Of a stretch of DNA of 64,000 bases, positions 1-12,400 are shown piece by piece. How positions within the stretch are numbered: position 1 is the stretch's first letter; each line of letters begins with the position of its first letter. The position numbers were made by a program, and so were the translations under genes. The notes beneath the pieces were generated by a model. The model had not been told where the DNA came from. It worked only from the letters and a program-made list of their open reading frames with translations, and did no database searches. The stretch is from Ptiloglossa arizonensis (lineage: Eukaryota > Arthropoda > Insecta > Hymenoptera > Colletidae). The stretch is taken from assembly GCF_051014685.1 (NCBI RefSeq), contig NW_027479798.1, positions 1 to 64,000 of the forward strand, read 5' to 3'.

Positions 1-177
1 GGAGTTTGAAGCCAAGAAATGGTTGAGAAGGCAAAAAATTTTTCGCAATTCTGCTGCTCCAAACGCTTAACCAGAATGGCCTAGGGAAAAAATACACACA
101 CCGCTGTAATCGGGCGAGTTTCTACTTTCTGATGCAATAGGAATTTTTGGGTTAGGTCAATCCGTTCGCGAGATATG
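1..177 (+). repeat. Representative monomer, type A
   Basis: First full monomer of the window, used as the phase reference. Type A carries three linked variants in its first 50 bases: GAAGCCAAG at 7-15, GAGAAGGCAAAAAA at about 25-38 and CGCAATT at 44-50. This is the commoner class. The left end of the window cuts the array at an arbitrary point, so base 1 is not a biological boundary. Confidence 0.9.
33..148 (+). other. Three spaced A/T tracts per monomer
   Basis: A6T5 at 33-43, A6 at 87-92 and T5 at 144-148 have centres about 52 and 56 bp apart, close to five helical turns each; the gap to the next monomer's first tract is about 69 bp. Phased A/T tracts are known to bend DNA and to set nucleosome rotation. 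The tracts are kept in nearly all copies, and most of the single-base indels in the window fall in them. Confidence 0.45.
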
Positions 178-180
178 GGA
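164..180 (+). other. CENP-B-box-like motif of the ordinary monomer, one mismatch
   Basis: GTTCGCGAGATATGGGA matches eight of nine fixed positions of NTTCGNNNNANNCGGGN; the miss is T for C in CGGG. It spans the join between monomers 1 and 2 and recurs at this place in most of the array. By simple counting, a core match with at most one mismatch is expected in about 4% of random 177-bp repeats on either strand, so the resemblance is suggestive only. The site also contains the palindrome TCGCGA. Confidence 0.4.
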
Positions 181-1062
181 GTTTGAAGCCAAGAAATGGT
201 TGAGAAGGCAAAAAATTTTTCGCAATTCTTCTGCTCCAAACGCTTAACCAGAATGGCCTAGGGAAAAAATACACATACCGTTGTAATCGGGCGAGGTTCT
301 ACTTTCAGATGCAACAGGAATTTTTGGGTTAGGTCAATCCGTTCGCGAGATATGGGAGTCTGAAGCTAAGAAATGGTTGAGAAGACCACAAATTTTTCGC
401 ACTTCTGCTGCTCCAAACGCTTAACCAGAATGGACTAGGGAAAAAATACACATACCGTTGTAATCGGGCGAGATTCGACTTTCAGATGCAATAGGAATTT
501 TTGGGTTAGGTCAATCCGTGCGCGAGATATGGGAGTTTGAAGCTAAGAAATGGTTGAGAAGACAACAAATTTTTCGCACTTCTGCTGCTCCAAACGCTTA
601 ACCAGAATGGCCTAGGCAAAAAATACACATACCGTTGTAATCGGGCGAGTTTCTACTTTCAGACGCAACAGGAATTTTTGGGTTAGGTCAATCCATTCGC
701 GAGATATGGGAGTTTGAAGCCAAGAAATGGTTGAGAAGGCAAAAAATTTTTCCCAATTCTGCTGCTCCAAACGCTTAACCAGAATGGCCTAGGGAAAAAA
801 TACACATACCGCTGTAATCGGGCGAGTTTCTACTTTCTGATGCAATAGGAATTTTTGGGTTAGGTCAATCCGTTTGCGAGATATGGGAGTTTGAAGCCAA
901 GAAATGGTTGAGAAGGCAAAAAATTTTTCGCAATTCTTCTGCTCCAAACGCTTAACCAGAATGGCGTAGGGAAAAAATACACGTACCGTTGTAATCGGGC
1001 GAGATTCGACTTTCAGATGCAATAGGAATTTTTGGGTTAGGTCAATCCGTTCGCGAGATATG

Positions 1063-1239
1063 GGAGTTTGAAGCTAAGAAATGGTTGAGAAGACAACAAA
1101 TTTTTCGCACTTCTGCTGCTCCAAACGCTTAACCAGAATGGCCTAGGCAAAAAATACACATACCGTTGTAATCGGGCGAGTTTCTACTTTCAGACGCAAC
1201 AGGAATTTTTGGGTTAGGTCAATCCGTTCGCGAGATATG
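1063..1239 (+). repeat. Representative monomer, type B
   Basis: Example of the second main monomer class. It differs from type A by a linked set in its first 50 bases: GAAGCTAAG instead of GAAGCCAAG, GAGAAGACAACAAA instead of GAGAAGGCAAAAAA, and CGCACTT instead of CGCAATT. The three differences usually travel together, as in the monomers starting near 8317, 42664 and 57885. That suggests two old lineages rather than independent mutations. Exchanged forms exist, for example near 1240, where GCCAAG is joined to GACAACAAA. Type B monomers are scattered among type A and help define the longer repeat units. Confidence 0.85.
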
Positions 1240-2749
1240 GGAGTTTGAAGCCAAGAAATGGTTGAGAAGACAACAAATTTTTCGCAATTCTGCTGCTCCA
1301 AACGCTTAACCAGAATGGCCTAGGGAGAAAATACACATACCTCTGTAATCGGGCTAGTTTCTACTTTCAGATGCAATAGGAATTTTTGGGTTAGGTCAAT
1401 CCGTTCGCGAGATATGGGAGTTTGAAGCCAAGAAATGGTTGAGAAGGCAAAAAATTTTTCGCAATTCTGCTGCTCCAAACGCTTAACCAGAATGGCCTAG
1501 GGAAAAAATACACACACCGTTGTAATCGGGCGAGTTTCTACTTTCAGATGCAATAGGAATTTTTGGGTTAGGTCAATCCGTTCGCGAGATATGGGAGTTT
1601 GAAGCCAAGAAATGGTTGAGAAGGCAAAAAATTTTTCGCAATTCTGCTGCTCCAAACGCTCAACCAGAATGGGCCAGGGAAAAAATACACATACCGTTGT
1701 AATCGGGCGAGTTTCTACTTTCAGATGCAATTGGAATTTTTGGGTTAGGTCAATCCGTTCTCGAGATATGGGAGTTTGAAGCCAAGATATGGTTGAGAGG
1801 ATAACAAATTTTTCGCACTTCTGCTGCTCCAAACGCTTAACCAGAATGGCCTAGGGAAAAAATACACATACCGTTGTAATCGGGCGAGTTTCTACTTTCA
1901 GATGCAATAGGAATTTTTGGGTTAGGTCAATCCGTTCGCGAGATATGGGAGTTTGAAGCCAAGAAATGGTTGAGAAGGCAATAAATTTTTCGCAATTCTG
2001 CTGCTCCAAACGCTTAACCAGAATGGCCTAGGGAAAAAATACACATACCGCTGTAATCGGGCGAGTTTCTACTTTCAGATGCAATAGGAATTTTTGGGTT
2101 AGGTCAATCCGTTCGCGAGATATGGGAGTTTGAAGCCAAGAAATGGTTGAGAAGGAAAAAAATTTATCGCAATTCTGCTGCTCCAAACGCTTAACCAGAA
2201 TGGCCTAGGGAAAAAATACACATACCGTTGTAATCGGGCGAGTTTCTACTTTCAGATGGAATAGGAATTTTTGGGTTAGGTCAATCCGTTCGCGAGATAT
2301 GGGAGATTGAAGCTAAGAAATGGTTGAGAAGACAACAAATTTTTCGCAATTCTGCTGCTCCAAACGCTTAACCAGAATGGGCTAAGGAAAAAATACACAT
2401 ACCGCTGTAACCGGGCGAGTTTCTACTTTCAGGCACAACAGGAATTTTTGGGTTAGGTCAATCCGTTCGCGAGATATGGGAGTTTGAAGCCAAGAAATGG
2501 TTGAGAAGACAACAAATTTTTCGCAATTCTGCTGCTCCAAACGCTTAACCAGAATGGCCTAGGGAGAAAATACACATACCTCTGTAATCGGGCTAGTTTC
2601 TACTTTCAGATGCAATAGGAATTTTTGGGTTAGGTCAATCCGTTCGCGAGATATGGGAGTTTGAAGCCAAGAAATGGTTGAGAAGGCAAAAAATTTTTCG
2701 CAATTCTGCTGCTCCAAACGCTTAACCAGAATGGCCTAGGGAAAAAATA

Positions 2750-3458
2750 CACACACCGCTGTAATCGGGCGAGTTTCTAATTTCTGATGCAATAGGAATT
2801 TTTGGGTTAGGTCAATCCGTTCGCGAGATATGGGAGTTTGAAGCCAAGAAATGGTTGAGAAGGCAAAAAATTTTTCGCAATTCTTCTGCTCCAAACGCTT
2901 AACCAGAATGGCCTAGGGAAAAAATACACATACCGTTGTAATCGGGCGAGTTTCTACTTTCAGACGCAACAGGAATTTTTGGGCTAGGACAATCCGTTCG
3001 CGAGATATGGGAGTTTGAAGCCAAGAAATGGTTGAGAAGGCAAAAAATTTTTCGCAATTCTGCTGCTCCAAGCGCTTAACCAGAATGGCCTAGGGAGAAA
3101 ATACACACACCGCTGTAATCGGGCGAGTTTCTAATTTCTGATGCAATAGGAATTTTTGGGTTAGGTCAATCCGTTCGCGAGATATGGGAGTTTGAAGCCA
3201 AGAAATGGTTGAGAAGGCAAAAAATTTTTCGCAATTCTTCTGCTCCAAACGCTTAACCAGAATGGCCTAGGGAAAAAATACACATACCGTTGTAATCGGG
3301 CGAGTTTCTACTTTCAGACGCAACAGGAATTTTTGGGCTAGGACAATCCGTTCGCGAGATATGGGAGTTTGAAGCCAAGAAATGGTTGAGAAGGCAAAAA
3401 ATTTTTCGCAATTCTGCTGCTCCAAGCGCTTAACCAGAATGGCCTAGGGAGAAAATAC
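2750..3458 (+). repeat. 354-bp dimer tandem duplication
   Basis: Two adjacent copies of a two-monomer unit, roughly 2750-3104 and 3105-3458. Both carry the same rare variants in the same order: GTTTCTAATTTCTGATG (2771 and 3125 region), CAATTCTTCTGCTCC, TTTTTGGGCTAGGACAATCC and CTCCAAGCGCTTAACC. None is common elsewhere in the window, so the duplication is recent. Confidence 0.85.
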
Positions 3459-3540
3459 ACATACCCCTGTAATGGGGCTAGTTTCTACTTTCAGATGCAA
3501 TAGGAATTTTTGGGTTAGGACAATCCGTTCGCGAGATATG

Positions 3541-4340
3541 GGAGTTTGAAGCCAAGAAATGGTTGAGAAGGCAAAAAATTTTTCGCAATTCTGCTGCTCC
3601 AAACGCTTAACCAGAATGGCCTAGGGAAAAAATACACACACCGCTGTAATCGGGCGAGTTTCTACTTTCTGATGCAATAGGAATTTTTGGGTTAGGTCAA
3701 TCCGTTCGCGAGATATAGGAGTTTGAAGCCAAGAAATGGTTGAGAAGGCAAAAAATTTTTCGCAATTCTTCTGCTCCAAACGCTTAACCAGAATGGCCTA
3801 GGGAAAAAATACACATACCGTTGTAATCGGGCGAGGTTCTACTTTCAGATGCAACAGGAATTTTTGGGTTAGGTCAATCCGTTCGCGAGATATGGGAGTC
3901 TGAAGCTAAGAAATGGTTGAGAAGACCACAAATTTTTCGCACTTCTGCTGCTCCAAACGCTTAACCAGAATGGCCTAGGGAAAAAATACACATACCGTTG
4001 TAATCGGGCGAGATTCGACTTTCAGATGCAATAGGAATTTTTGGGTTAGGTCAATCCGTGCGCGAGATATGGGAGTTTGAAGCTAAGAAATGGTTGAGAA
4101 GAAAACAAATTTTTCGCACTTCTGCTGCTCCAAACGCTTAACCAGAATGGCCTAGGCAAAAAATACACATACCGTTGTAATCGGGCGAGTTTCTACTTTC
4201 AGACGCAACAGGAATTTTTGGGTTAGGTCAATCCATTCGTGAGATATGGGAGTTTGAAGCCAAGAAATGGTTGAGAAGGCAAAAAATTTTTCCCAATTCT
4301 GCTGCTCCAAACGCTTAACCAGAATGGCCTAGGGAAAAAA
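3541..4340 (+). repeat. Segmental duplicate, copy 2 of 3 in block A
   Basis: Second copy of the 1-800 segment. Private changes include AGATATAGGA near 3711 and CCATTCGTGAG near 4232. The flanks are ordinary satellite, so the junctions are monomer-to-monomer and not marked by foreign sequence. That fits unequal crossing over between misaligned arrays. Confidence 0.85.
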
Positions 4341-6018
4341 TACACACACCGTTGTAATCTGGCGAGTTTCTACTTTCAGATGCAATAGGAATTTTTGGGT
4401 TAGGTCAATCCGTTCGCGAGATATGGGAGATTGAAGCTAAGAAATGGTTGAGAAGACAACAAATTTTTCGCAATTCTGCTGCTCCAAACGCTTAACCAGA
4501 ATGGGCTAAGGAAAAAATACACATACCGCTGTAACCGGGCGAGATTCTACTTTCAGGCACAACAGGAATTTTTGGGTTATGTCAATCCGTTCGCGAGATA
4601 TGGGAGTTTGAAGCCAAGAAATGGTTGAGAAGACAACAAATTTTTCGCAATTCTGCTGCTCCAAACGCTTAACCAGAATGGCCTAGGGAGAAAATACACA
4701 TACCCCTGTAATCGGGCTAGTTTCTACTTTCAGATGCAATAGGAATTTTTGGGTTAGGTCAATCCGTTCGCGAGATATGGGAGTTTGAAGCCAAGAAATG
4801 GTTGAGAAGGCAAAAAATTTTTCGCAATTCTGCTGCTCCAAACGCTTAACCAGAATGGCCTAGGGAAAAAATACACACACCGTTGTAATCGGGCGAGTTT
4901 CTACTTTCAGATGCAATAGGAATTTTTGGGTTAGGTCAATCCGTTCGCGAGATATGGGAGTTTGAAGCCAAGAAATGGTTGAGAAGGCAAAAAATTTTTC
5001 GCAATTCTGCTGCTCCAAACGCTTAACCAGAATGGCCTAGGGAAAAAATACACATACCGCTGTAATCGGGCGAGTTTCTACTTTCTGATGCAACAGGAAT
5101 TTTTGGGTTAGGTCAATCCGTTCGCGAGATATGGGAGTTTGAAGCCAAGAAATGGTTGGGAAGGCAAAAAATTTTTCGCAATTCTTCTGCTCCAAACGCT
5201 TAACCAGAATGGCCTAGGGAAAAAATACACACACCGCTGTAATCGGGCGAGTTTCTACTTTCTGATGCAATAGGAATTTTTGGGTTAGGTCAATCCGTTC
5301 GCGAGATATGGGAGTTTGAAGCCAAGAAATGGTTGAGAAGGCAAAAAATTTTTCGCAATTCTTCTGCTCCAAACGCTTAACCAGAATGGCCTAGGGAAAA
5401 AATACACGTACCGTTGTAATCGGGCGAGTTTCTACTTTCAGATGCAACAGGAATTTTTGGGTTAGGTCAATCCGTTCGCGAGATATGGGAGTTTGAAGCT
5501 AAGAAATGGTTGAGAAGACAACAAATTTTTCGCACTTCTGCTGCTCCAAACGCTTAACCAGAATGGCCTAGGCAAAAAATACACATACCGTTGTAATCGG
5601 GCGAGTTTCTACTTTCAGACGCAACAGGAATTTTTGGGTTAGGTCAATCCGTTCGCGAGATATGGGAGTTTGAAGCCAAGAAATGGTTGAGAAGGCAAAA
5701 AATTTTTCGCAATTCTGCTGCTCCAAATGCTTAACCACAATGGCCTAGGGAAAAAATACACATACCGTTGTAATCGGGCGAGTTTCTACTTTCAGACGCA
5801 ACAGGAATTTTTGGGTTAGGACAATCCGTTCGCGAGATATGGGAGTTTGAAGCCAAGAAATGGTTGAGAAGGCAAAAAATTTTTCACAATTCTGCTGCTC
5901 CAAACGCTTAACCAGAATGGCCTCGGGAGAAAATACACATACCCCTGTAATCGGGCTAGTTTCTACTTTCAGATGCAATAGGAATTTTTGGGCTAGGACA
6001 ATCTGTTCGCGAGATATG

Positions 6019-6830
6019 GGAGTTTGAAGCCAAGAAATGGTTGAGAAGGCAAAAAATTTTTCGCAATTCTGCTGCTCCAAACGCTTAACCAGAATGGCCT
6101 AGGGAAAAAATACACACACCGCTGTAATCGGGCGAGTTTCTACTTTCTGATGCAATAGGAATTTTTGGGTTAGGTCAATCCGTTCGCGAGATATGGGAGT
6201 TTGAAGCCAAGAAATGGTTGAGAAGGCAAAAAATTTTTCGCAATTCTTCTGCTCCAAACGCTTAACCAGAATGGCCTAGGGAAAAAATACACATACCGTT
6301 GTAATCGGGCGAGGTTCTACTTTCAGATGCAACAGGAATTTTTGGGTTAGGTCAATCCGTTCGCGAGATATGGGAGTCTGAAGCTAAGAAATGGTTGAGA
6401 AGACCACAAATTTTTCGCACTTCTGCTGCTCCAAACGCTTAACCAGAATGGACTAGGGAAAAAATACACATACCGTTGTAATCGGGCGAGTTTCTACTTT
6501 CAGACGCAACAGGAATTTTTGGGTTAGGTCAATCCATTCGCGAGATATGGGAGTTTGAAGCCAAGAAATGGTTGAGAAGGCAAAAAATTTTTCCCAATTC
6601 TGCTGCTCCAAACGCTTAACCAGAATGGCCTAGGGAAAAAATACACATACCGCTGTAATCGGGCGAGTTTCTACTTTCTGATGCAATAGGAATTTTTGGG
6701 TTAGGTCAATCAGTTCGCGAGATATGGGAGTTTGAAGCCAAGAAATGGTTGAGAAGGCAAAAAATTTTTCGCAATTCTTCTGCTCCAAACGCTTAACCAG
6801 AATGGCGTAGGGAAAAAATACACGTACCGT
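6019..6830 (+). repeat. Segmental duplicate, copy 3 of 3, missing one monomer
   Basis: Third copy of the segment at 1. GCGAGGTTCT is at 6309, exactly 34 monomers from its place at 291. After the GGACTAGG monomer it jumps directly to the CAGACGCAAC...CCATTCGCGAG monomer, dropping the one that carries CGAGATTCGACTT and CCGTGCGCG. It then continues to the rare GGCGTAGGG...CACGTACC monomer near 6804, which matches about 964 in copy 1. Copies 1 and 3 share GGACTAGG where copy 2 has GGCCTAGG, so 1 and 3 look closer to each other. Confidence 0.8.
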
Positions 6831-6865
6831 TGTAATCGGGCGAGTTTCTACTTTCAGATGCAACA

Positions 6866-8050
6866 GGAATTTTTGGGTTAGGTCAATCCGTTCGCGAGAT
6901 ATGGGAGTTTGAAGCTAAGAAATGGTTGAGAAGACAACAAATTTTTCGCACTTCTGCTGCTCCAAACGCTTAACCAGAATGGCCTAGGCAAAAAATACAC
7001 ATACCGTTGTAATCGGGCGAGTTTCTACTTTCAGACGCAACAGGAATTTTTGGGTTAGGTCAATCCGTTCGCGAGATATGGGAGTTTGAAGCCAAGAAAT
7101 GGTTGAGAAGGCAAAAAATTTTTCGCAATTCTGCTGCTCCAAACGCTTAACCAGAATGGCCTAGGGAAAAAATACACACACCGTTGTAATCGGGCGAGTT
7201 TCTACTTTCAGATGCAATAGGAATTTTTGGGTTAGGTCAATCCGTTCGCGAGATATGGGAGTTTGAAGCCAAGAAATGGTTGAGAAGGCAAAAAATTTTT
7301 CGCAATTCTGCTGCTCCAAACGCTTAACCAGAATGGCCTAGGGAAAAAATACACATACCGCTGTAATCGGGCGAGTTTCTACTTTCTGATGCAATAGGAA
7401 TTTTTGGGTTAGGTCAATCCGTTCGCGAGATATGGGAGTTTGAAGCCAAGAAATGGTTGAGAAGGCAAAAAATTTTTCGCAATTCTTCTGCTCCAAACGC
7501 TTAACCAGAATGGCGTAGGGAAAAAATACACGTACCGTTGTAATCGGGCGAGTTTCTACTTTCAGATGCAACAGGAATTTTTGGGTTAGGTCAATCCGTT
7601 CGCGAGATATGGGAGGTTGAAGCTAAGAAATGGTTGAGAAGACAACAAATTTTTCGCACTTCTGCTGCTCCAAACGCTTAACCAGAATGGCCTAGGCAAA
7701 AAATACACATACCGTTGTAATCGGGCGAGTTTCTACTTTTAGACGCAACAGGAATTTTTGGGTTAGGTCAATCCGTTCGCGAGATATGGGAGTTTGAAGC
7801 CAAGAAATGGTTGAGAAGGCAAAAAATTTTTCGCAATTCTGCTGCTCCAAATGCATAACCAGAATGGCCTAGGGAAAAAATACACATACCGTTGTAATCG
7901 GGCGAGTTTCTACTTTCAGACGCAACAGGAATTTTTGGGTTAGGACAATCCGTTCGCGAGATATGGGAGTTTGAAGCCAAGAAATGGTTGAGAAGGCAAA
8001 AAATTTTTCGCATTTCTGCTGCTCCAAACGCTTAACCAGAATGGCCTAGG
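6866..8050 (+). repeat. 8-monomer-offset duplicate, left copy
   Basis: Matches 8282-9466 at an offset of 1,416 bp (8 monomers). Shared rare variants are GGGAGGTTGAAGC (7611 and 9027), CCAAATGCATAACC (about 7848 and 9264) and TTCGCATTTCTGC (about 8007 and 9423). One difference is CTTTTAGACGC near 7736, where the right copy has CTTTCAGACGC. The match covers about 6.7 of the 8 monomers. Confidence 0.82.
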
Positions 8051-8281
8051 GAGAAAATACACATACCCCTGTAATCGGGCTAGTTTCTACTTTCAGATGC
8101 AATAGGAATTTTTGGGTTAGGTGAATCCGTTCGCGAGATATGGGAGTTTGAAGCCAAGAAATGGTTGAGAAGGCAAAAATTTTTTCGCAATTCTGCTGCT
8201 CCAAACGCTTAACCAGAATGGGCTAAGAAAAAAATACACATACCGTTGTAATCGGGCGAGTTTCTACTTTCAGACGCAACA

Positions 8282-9466
8282 GGAATTTTTGGGTTAGGTC
8301 AATCCGTTCGCGAGATATGGGAGTTTGAAGCTAAGAAATGGTTGAGAAGACAACAAATTTTTCGCACTTCTGCTGCTCCAAACGCTTAACCAGAATGGCC
8401 TAGGCAAAAAATACACATACCGTTGTAATCGGGCGAGTTTCTACTTTCAGACGCAACAGGAATTTTTGGGTTAGGTCAATCCGTTCGCGAGATATGGGAG
8501 TTTGAAGCCAAGAAATGGTTGAGAAGGCAAAAAATTTTTCGCAATTCTGCTGCTCCAAACGCTTAACCAGAATGGCCTAGGGAAAAAATACACACACCGT
8601 TGTAATCGGGCGAGTTTCTACTTTCAGATGCAATAGGAATTTTTGGGTTAGGTCAATCCGTTCGCGAGATATGGGAGTTTGAAGCCAAGAAATGGTTGAG
8701 AAGGCAAAAAATTTTTCGCAATTCTGCTGCTCCAAACGCTTAACCAGAATGGCCTAGGGAAAAAATACACATACCGCTGTAATCGGGCGAGTTTCTACTT
8801 TCTGATGCAATAGGAATTTTTGGGTTAGGTCAATCCGTTCGCGAGATATGGGAGTTTGAAGCCAAGAAATGGTTGAGAAGGCAAAAAATTTTTCGCAATT
8901 CTTCTGCTCCAAACGCTTAACCAGAATGGCGTAGGGAAAAAATACACGTACCGTTGTAATCGGGCGAGTTTCTACTTTCAGATGCAACAGGAATTTTTGG
9001 GTTAGGTCAATCCGTTCGCGAGATATGGGAGGTTGAAGCTAAGAAATGGTTGAGAAGACAACAAATTTTTCGCACTTCTGCTGCTCCAAACGCTTAACCA
9101 GAATGGCCTAGGCAAAAAATACACATACCGTTGTAATCGGGCGAGTTTCTACTTTCAGACGCAACAGGAATTTTTGGGTTAGGTCAATCCGTTCGCGAGA
9201 TATGGGAGTTTGAAGCCAAGAAATGGTTGAGAAGGCAAAAAATTTTTCGCAATTCTGCTGCTCCAAATGCATAACCAGAATGGCCTAGGGAAAAAATACA
9301 CATACCGTTGTAATCGGGCGAGTTTCTACTTTCAGACGCAACAGGAATTTTTGGGTTAGGACAATCCGTTCGCGAGATATGGGAGTTTGAAGCCAAGAAA
9401 TGGTTGAGAAGGCAAAAAATTTTTCGCATTTCTGCTGCTCCAAACGCTTAACCAGAATGGCCTAGG
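8282..9466 (+). repeat. 8-monomer-offset duplicate, right copy
   Basis: Right-hand partner of 6866-8050. To its right the sequence changes from the GGGAGAAAATAC...CCCCTG monomer expected from the left copy to a GGGAAAAAATACACGTACC monomer. That places an exchange point near 9466. Confidence 0.82.
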
Positions 9467-12400
9467 GAAAAAATACACGTACCGTTGTAATCGGGCGAGT
9501 TTCTACTTTCAGATGCAACAGGAATTTTTGGGTTAGGTCAATCCGTTCGCGAGATATGGGAGTTTGAAGCTAAGAAATGGTTGAGAAGACAACAAATTTT
9601 TCGCACTTCTGCTGCTCCAAACGCTTAACCAGAATGGCCTAGGGAAAAAATACACATACCGTTGTAATCGGGCGAGTTTCTACTTTCAGACGCAACAGGA
9701 ATTTTTGGGTTAGGACAATCCGTTCGCGAGATATGGGAGTTTGAAGCCAAGAAATGGTTGAGAAGGCAAAAAATTTTTCGCAATTCTGCTGCTCCAAACG
9801 CTTAACCAGAATGGCCTAGGGAGAAAATACACATACCCCTGTAATCGGGCTAGTTTCTACTTTCAGATGCAATAGGAATTTTTGGGTTAGGTCAATCCGT
9901 TCGCGAGATATGGGAGTTTGAAGCCAAGAAATGGTTGAGAAGGCAAAAAATTTTTCGCAATTCTGCTGCTCCAAACGCTTAACCAGAATGGCCTAGGGAA
10001 AAAATACACACACCGTTGTAATCGGGCGAGTTTCTACTTTCAGATGCAATAGGAATTTTTGGGTTAGGTCAATCCGTTCGCGAGATATGGGAGTTTGAAG
10101 CCAAGAAATGGTTGAGAAGGCAAAAAATTTTTCGCAATTCTGCTGCTCCAAACGCTTAACCAGAATGGCCTAGGGAGAAAATACACATACCGCTGTAATC
10201 GGGCGAGTTTCTACTTTCTGATGCAATAGGAATTTTTGGGTTAGGTCAATCCGTTCGCGAGATATGGGAGTTTGAAGCCAAGAAATGGTTGAGAAGGCAA
10301 AAAATTTTTCGCAATTCTTCTGCTCCAAACGCTTAACCAGAATGGCCTAGGGAAAAAATACACGTACCGTTGTAATCGGGCGAGTTTATACTTTCAGATG
10401 CAACAGGAATTTTTGGGTTAGGTCAATCCGTTCGCGAGATATGGGAGTTTGAAGCTAAGAAATGGTTGACAAGACAACAAATTTTTCGCACTTCTCCTGC
10501 CCCAAAAGCTTAACCAGAATGGCCTAGGCAAAAAATACACATACCGTTGTAATCGGGCGAGTTTCTACTTTCAGACGCAACAGGAATTTTTGGGTTAGGT
10601 CAATCCGTTCGCGAGATATGGGAGTTTGAAGCCAAGAAATGGTTGAGAAGGCAAAAAATTTTTCGTAATTCTTCTGCTCCAAACGCTTAACCAGAATGGC
10701 CTAGGGAAAAAATACACATACCGTTGTAATCGGGCGAGTTTCTACTTTCTGATGCAATCGGAATTTTTGGGTTAGGTCAATCCGTTCGCGAGATATGGGA
10801 GTTTGAAGCTAAGAAAGGGTTGAGAAGACAACAAATTTCTCGCACTTCTGCTGCTCCAAACGCTTAACCAGAATGGCCTAGGCAAAAAATACACATACCG
10901 TTGTAATCGGGCGAGTTTCTACTTTCAGACGCAACAGGAATTTTTGGGTTAGGTCACTCCATTCGCGAGATATGGGAGTTTGAAGCCAAGAAATGGTTGA
11001 GAAGGCAAAAAATTTTTCCCAATTCTGCTGCTCCAAACGCTTAACCAGAATGGCCTAGGGAAAAAATACACACACCGTCGTAATCGGGCGAGTTTCAACT
11101 TTCAGATGCAATAGGAATTTTTGGGTTAGGTCAATCCGTTCGCGAGATATGGGAGTTTGAAGCCAAGAAATGGTTGAGAAGGCAAAAAATTTTTCGCAAT
11201 TCTGCTGCTCCAAACGCTTAACCAGAATGGCCTAGGGAAAAAATACACATACCGCTGTAATCGGGCGAGTTTCTACTTTCTGATGCAATAGGAATTTTTG
11301 GGTTAGGTCAATCCGTTCGCGAGATATGGGAGTTTGAAGCCAAGAAATGGTTGTGAAGGCAAAAAATTTTTCGCAATTCGTCTGCTCCAAACGCTTAACC
11401 AGAATGGCCTAGGGAAAAAATACACATACCGTTGTAATCGGGCGAGTTTCTACTTTCAGATGCAACAGGAATTTTTGGGTTAGGTCAATCCGTTCGCGAG
11501 ATAAGGGAGTTTGAAGCTAAGAAATGGTTGAGAAGACCACAAATTTTTCGCACTTCTGCTGCTCCAAACGCTTAACCAGAATGGCCTAGGGAAAAAATAC
11601 ACATACCGTTGTAATCGGGCGATATTCGACTTTCAGATGCAATAGGAATTTTTGGGTTAGGTCAATCCGTTCGCGAGATATGGGAGTTTGAAGCTAAGAA
11701 ATGGTTGAGAAGACAACAAATTTTTCGCACTTCTGCTGCTCCAAACGCTTAACCAGAATGGTCTAGGGAAAAAATACACATACCGTTGTAATCGGGCGAG
11801 CTTCTACTTTCAGATGCAATTGGAATTTTTGGGTTAGGTCAATCCGTTCGCGAGATATGGGAGTTTGAAGGCAACAAATGGTTGAGAAGGCAAAAAATTT
11901 TTCGCAATTCTGCTGCTCCAAACGCTTAACCAGAATGGCCTAGGGAAAAAATACACATACCGTTGTAATCGGGCGAGTTTCTACTTTCAGATGCAATAGG
12001 AATTTTTGGGTTAGGTCAATCCGTTCGCGAGATATGGGAGTTTGAAGCCAAGAAATGGTTGAGAAGGCAAAAAATTTTTCGCAATTCTGCTGCTCCAAAC
12101 GCTTAACCAGAATGGCCTAGGGAAAAAATGCACATACCGTTGTAATCGGGCGAGTTTCTACTTTCAGATGCAACAGGAATTTTTGGGTTAGGTCCATCCG
12201 TTCGCGAGATATGGGAGTTTGAAGCTAAGAAATGGTTGAGAAGACAACAAATTTTTCGCACTTCTGCTGTTCCAAACGCTTAACCAGAATGGCCTAGGCA
12301 AAAAATACACATACCGTTGTAATCGGGCGAGTTTCTACTTTCAGACGCAACAGGAATTTTTGGGTTAGGTCAATCCATTCGCGAGATATGGGAGTTTGAA

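Larger units (their letters stand above)
1..800 (+). repeat. Segmental duplicate, copy 1 of 3 in block A
   Basis: Matches 3541-4340 line for line at an offset of 3,540 bp (20 monomers). Shared rare variants include GCGAGGTTCT at 291, GAAGACCACAAA near 382, CCGTGCGCGAG near 517 and TTTTTCCCAATT near 748. The differences I saw are few, for example GGACTAGG against GGCCTAGG near 433. The left limit is unknown because the window begins here. The matching run ends near 800, where the two copies differ at CCGCTG/CCGTTG and at CTTTCTGATG/CTTTCAGATG. Confidence 0.85.
1..10000 (+). repeat. Block A: mosaic satellite with irregular segmental duplications
   Basis: All satellite monomers, no gene. Shared rare variants show several overlapping duplications. 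The segment 1-800 recurs at 3541-4340, 20 monomers away, with few differences. It recurs again from 6019, 14 monomers further on, now lacking one monomer. A segment near 2301-2740, with GGGAGATTGAAG and CAGGCACAACAGG, recurs near 4425-4860, 12 monomers on. A CTCTGTAATCGGGCTAG monomer near 1321 recurs near 2560, 7 monomers on. No single unit length dominates, so this is a mosaic rather than a regular higher-order repeat. Confidence 0.85.

Noticed and set aside
1..177. Internal 59-bp subrepeat structure of the monomer
   Set aside because: The three thirds of the monomer do not align with each other beyond short A/T runs.
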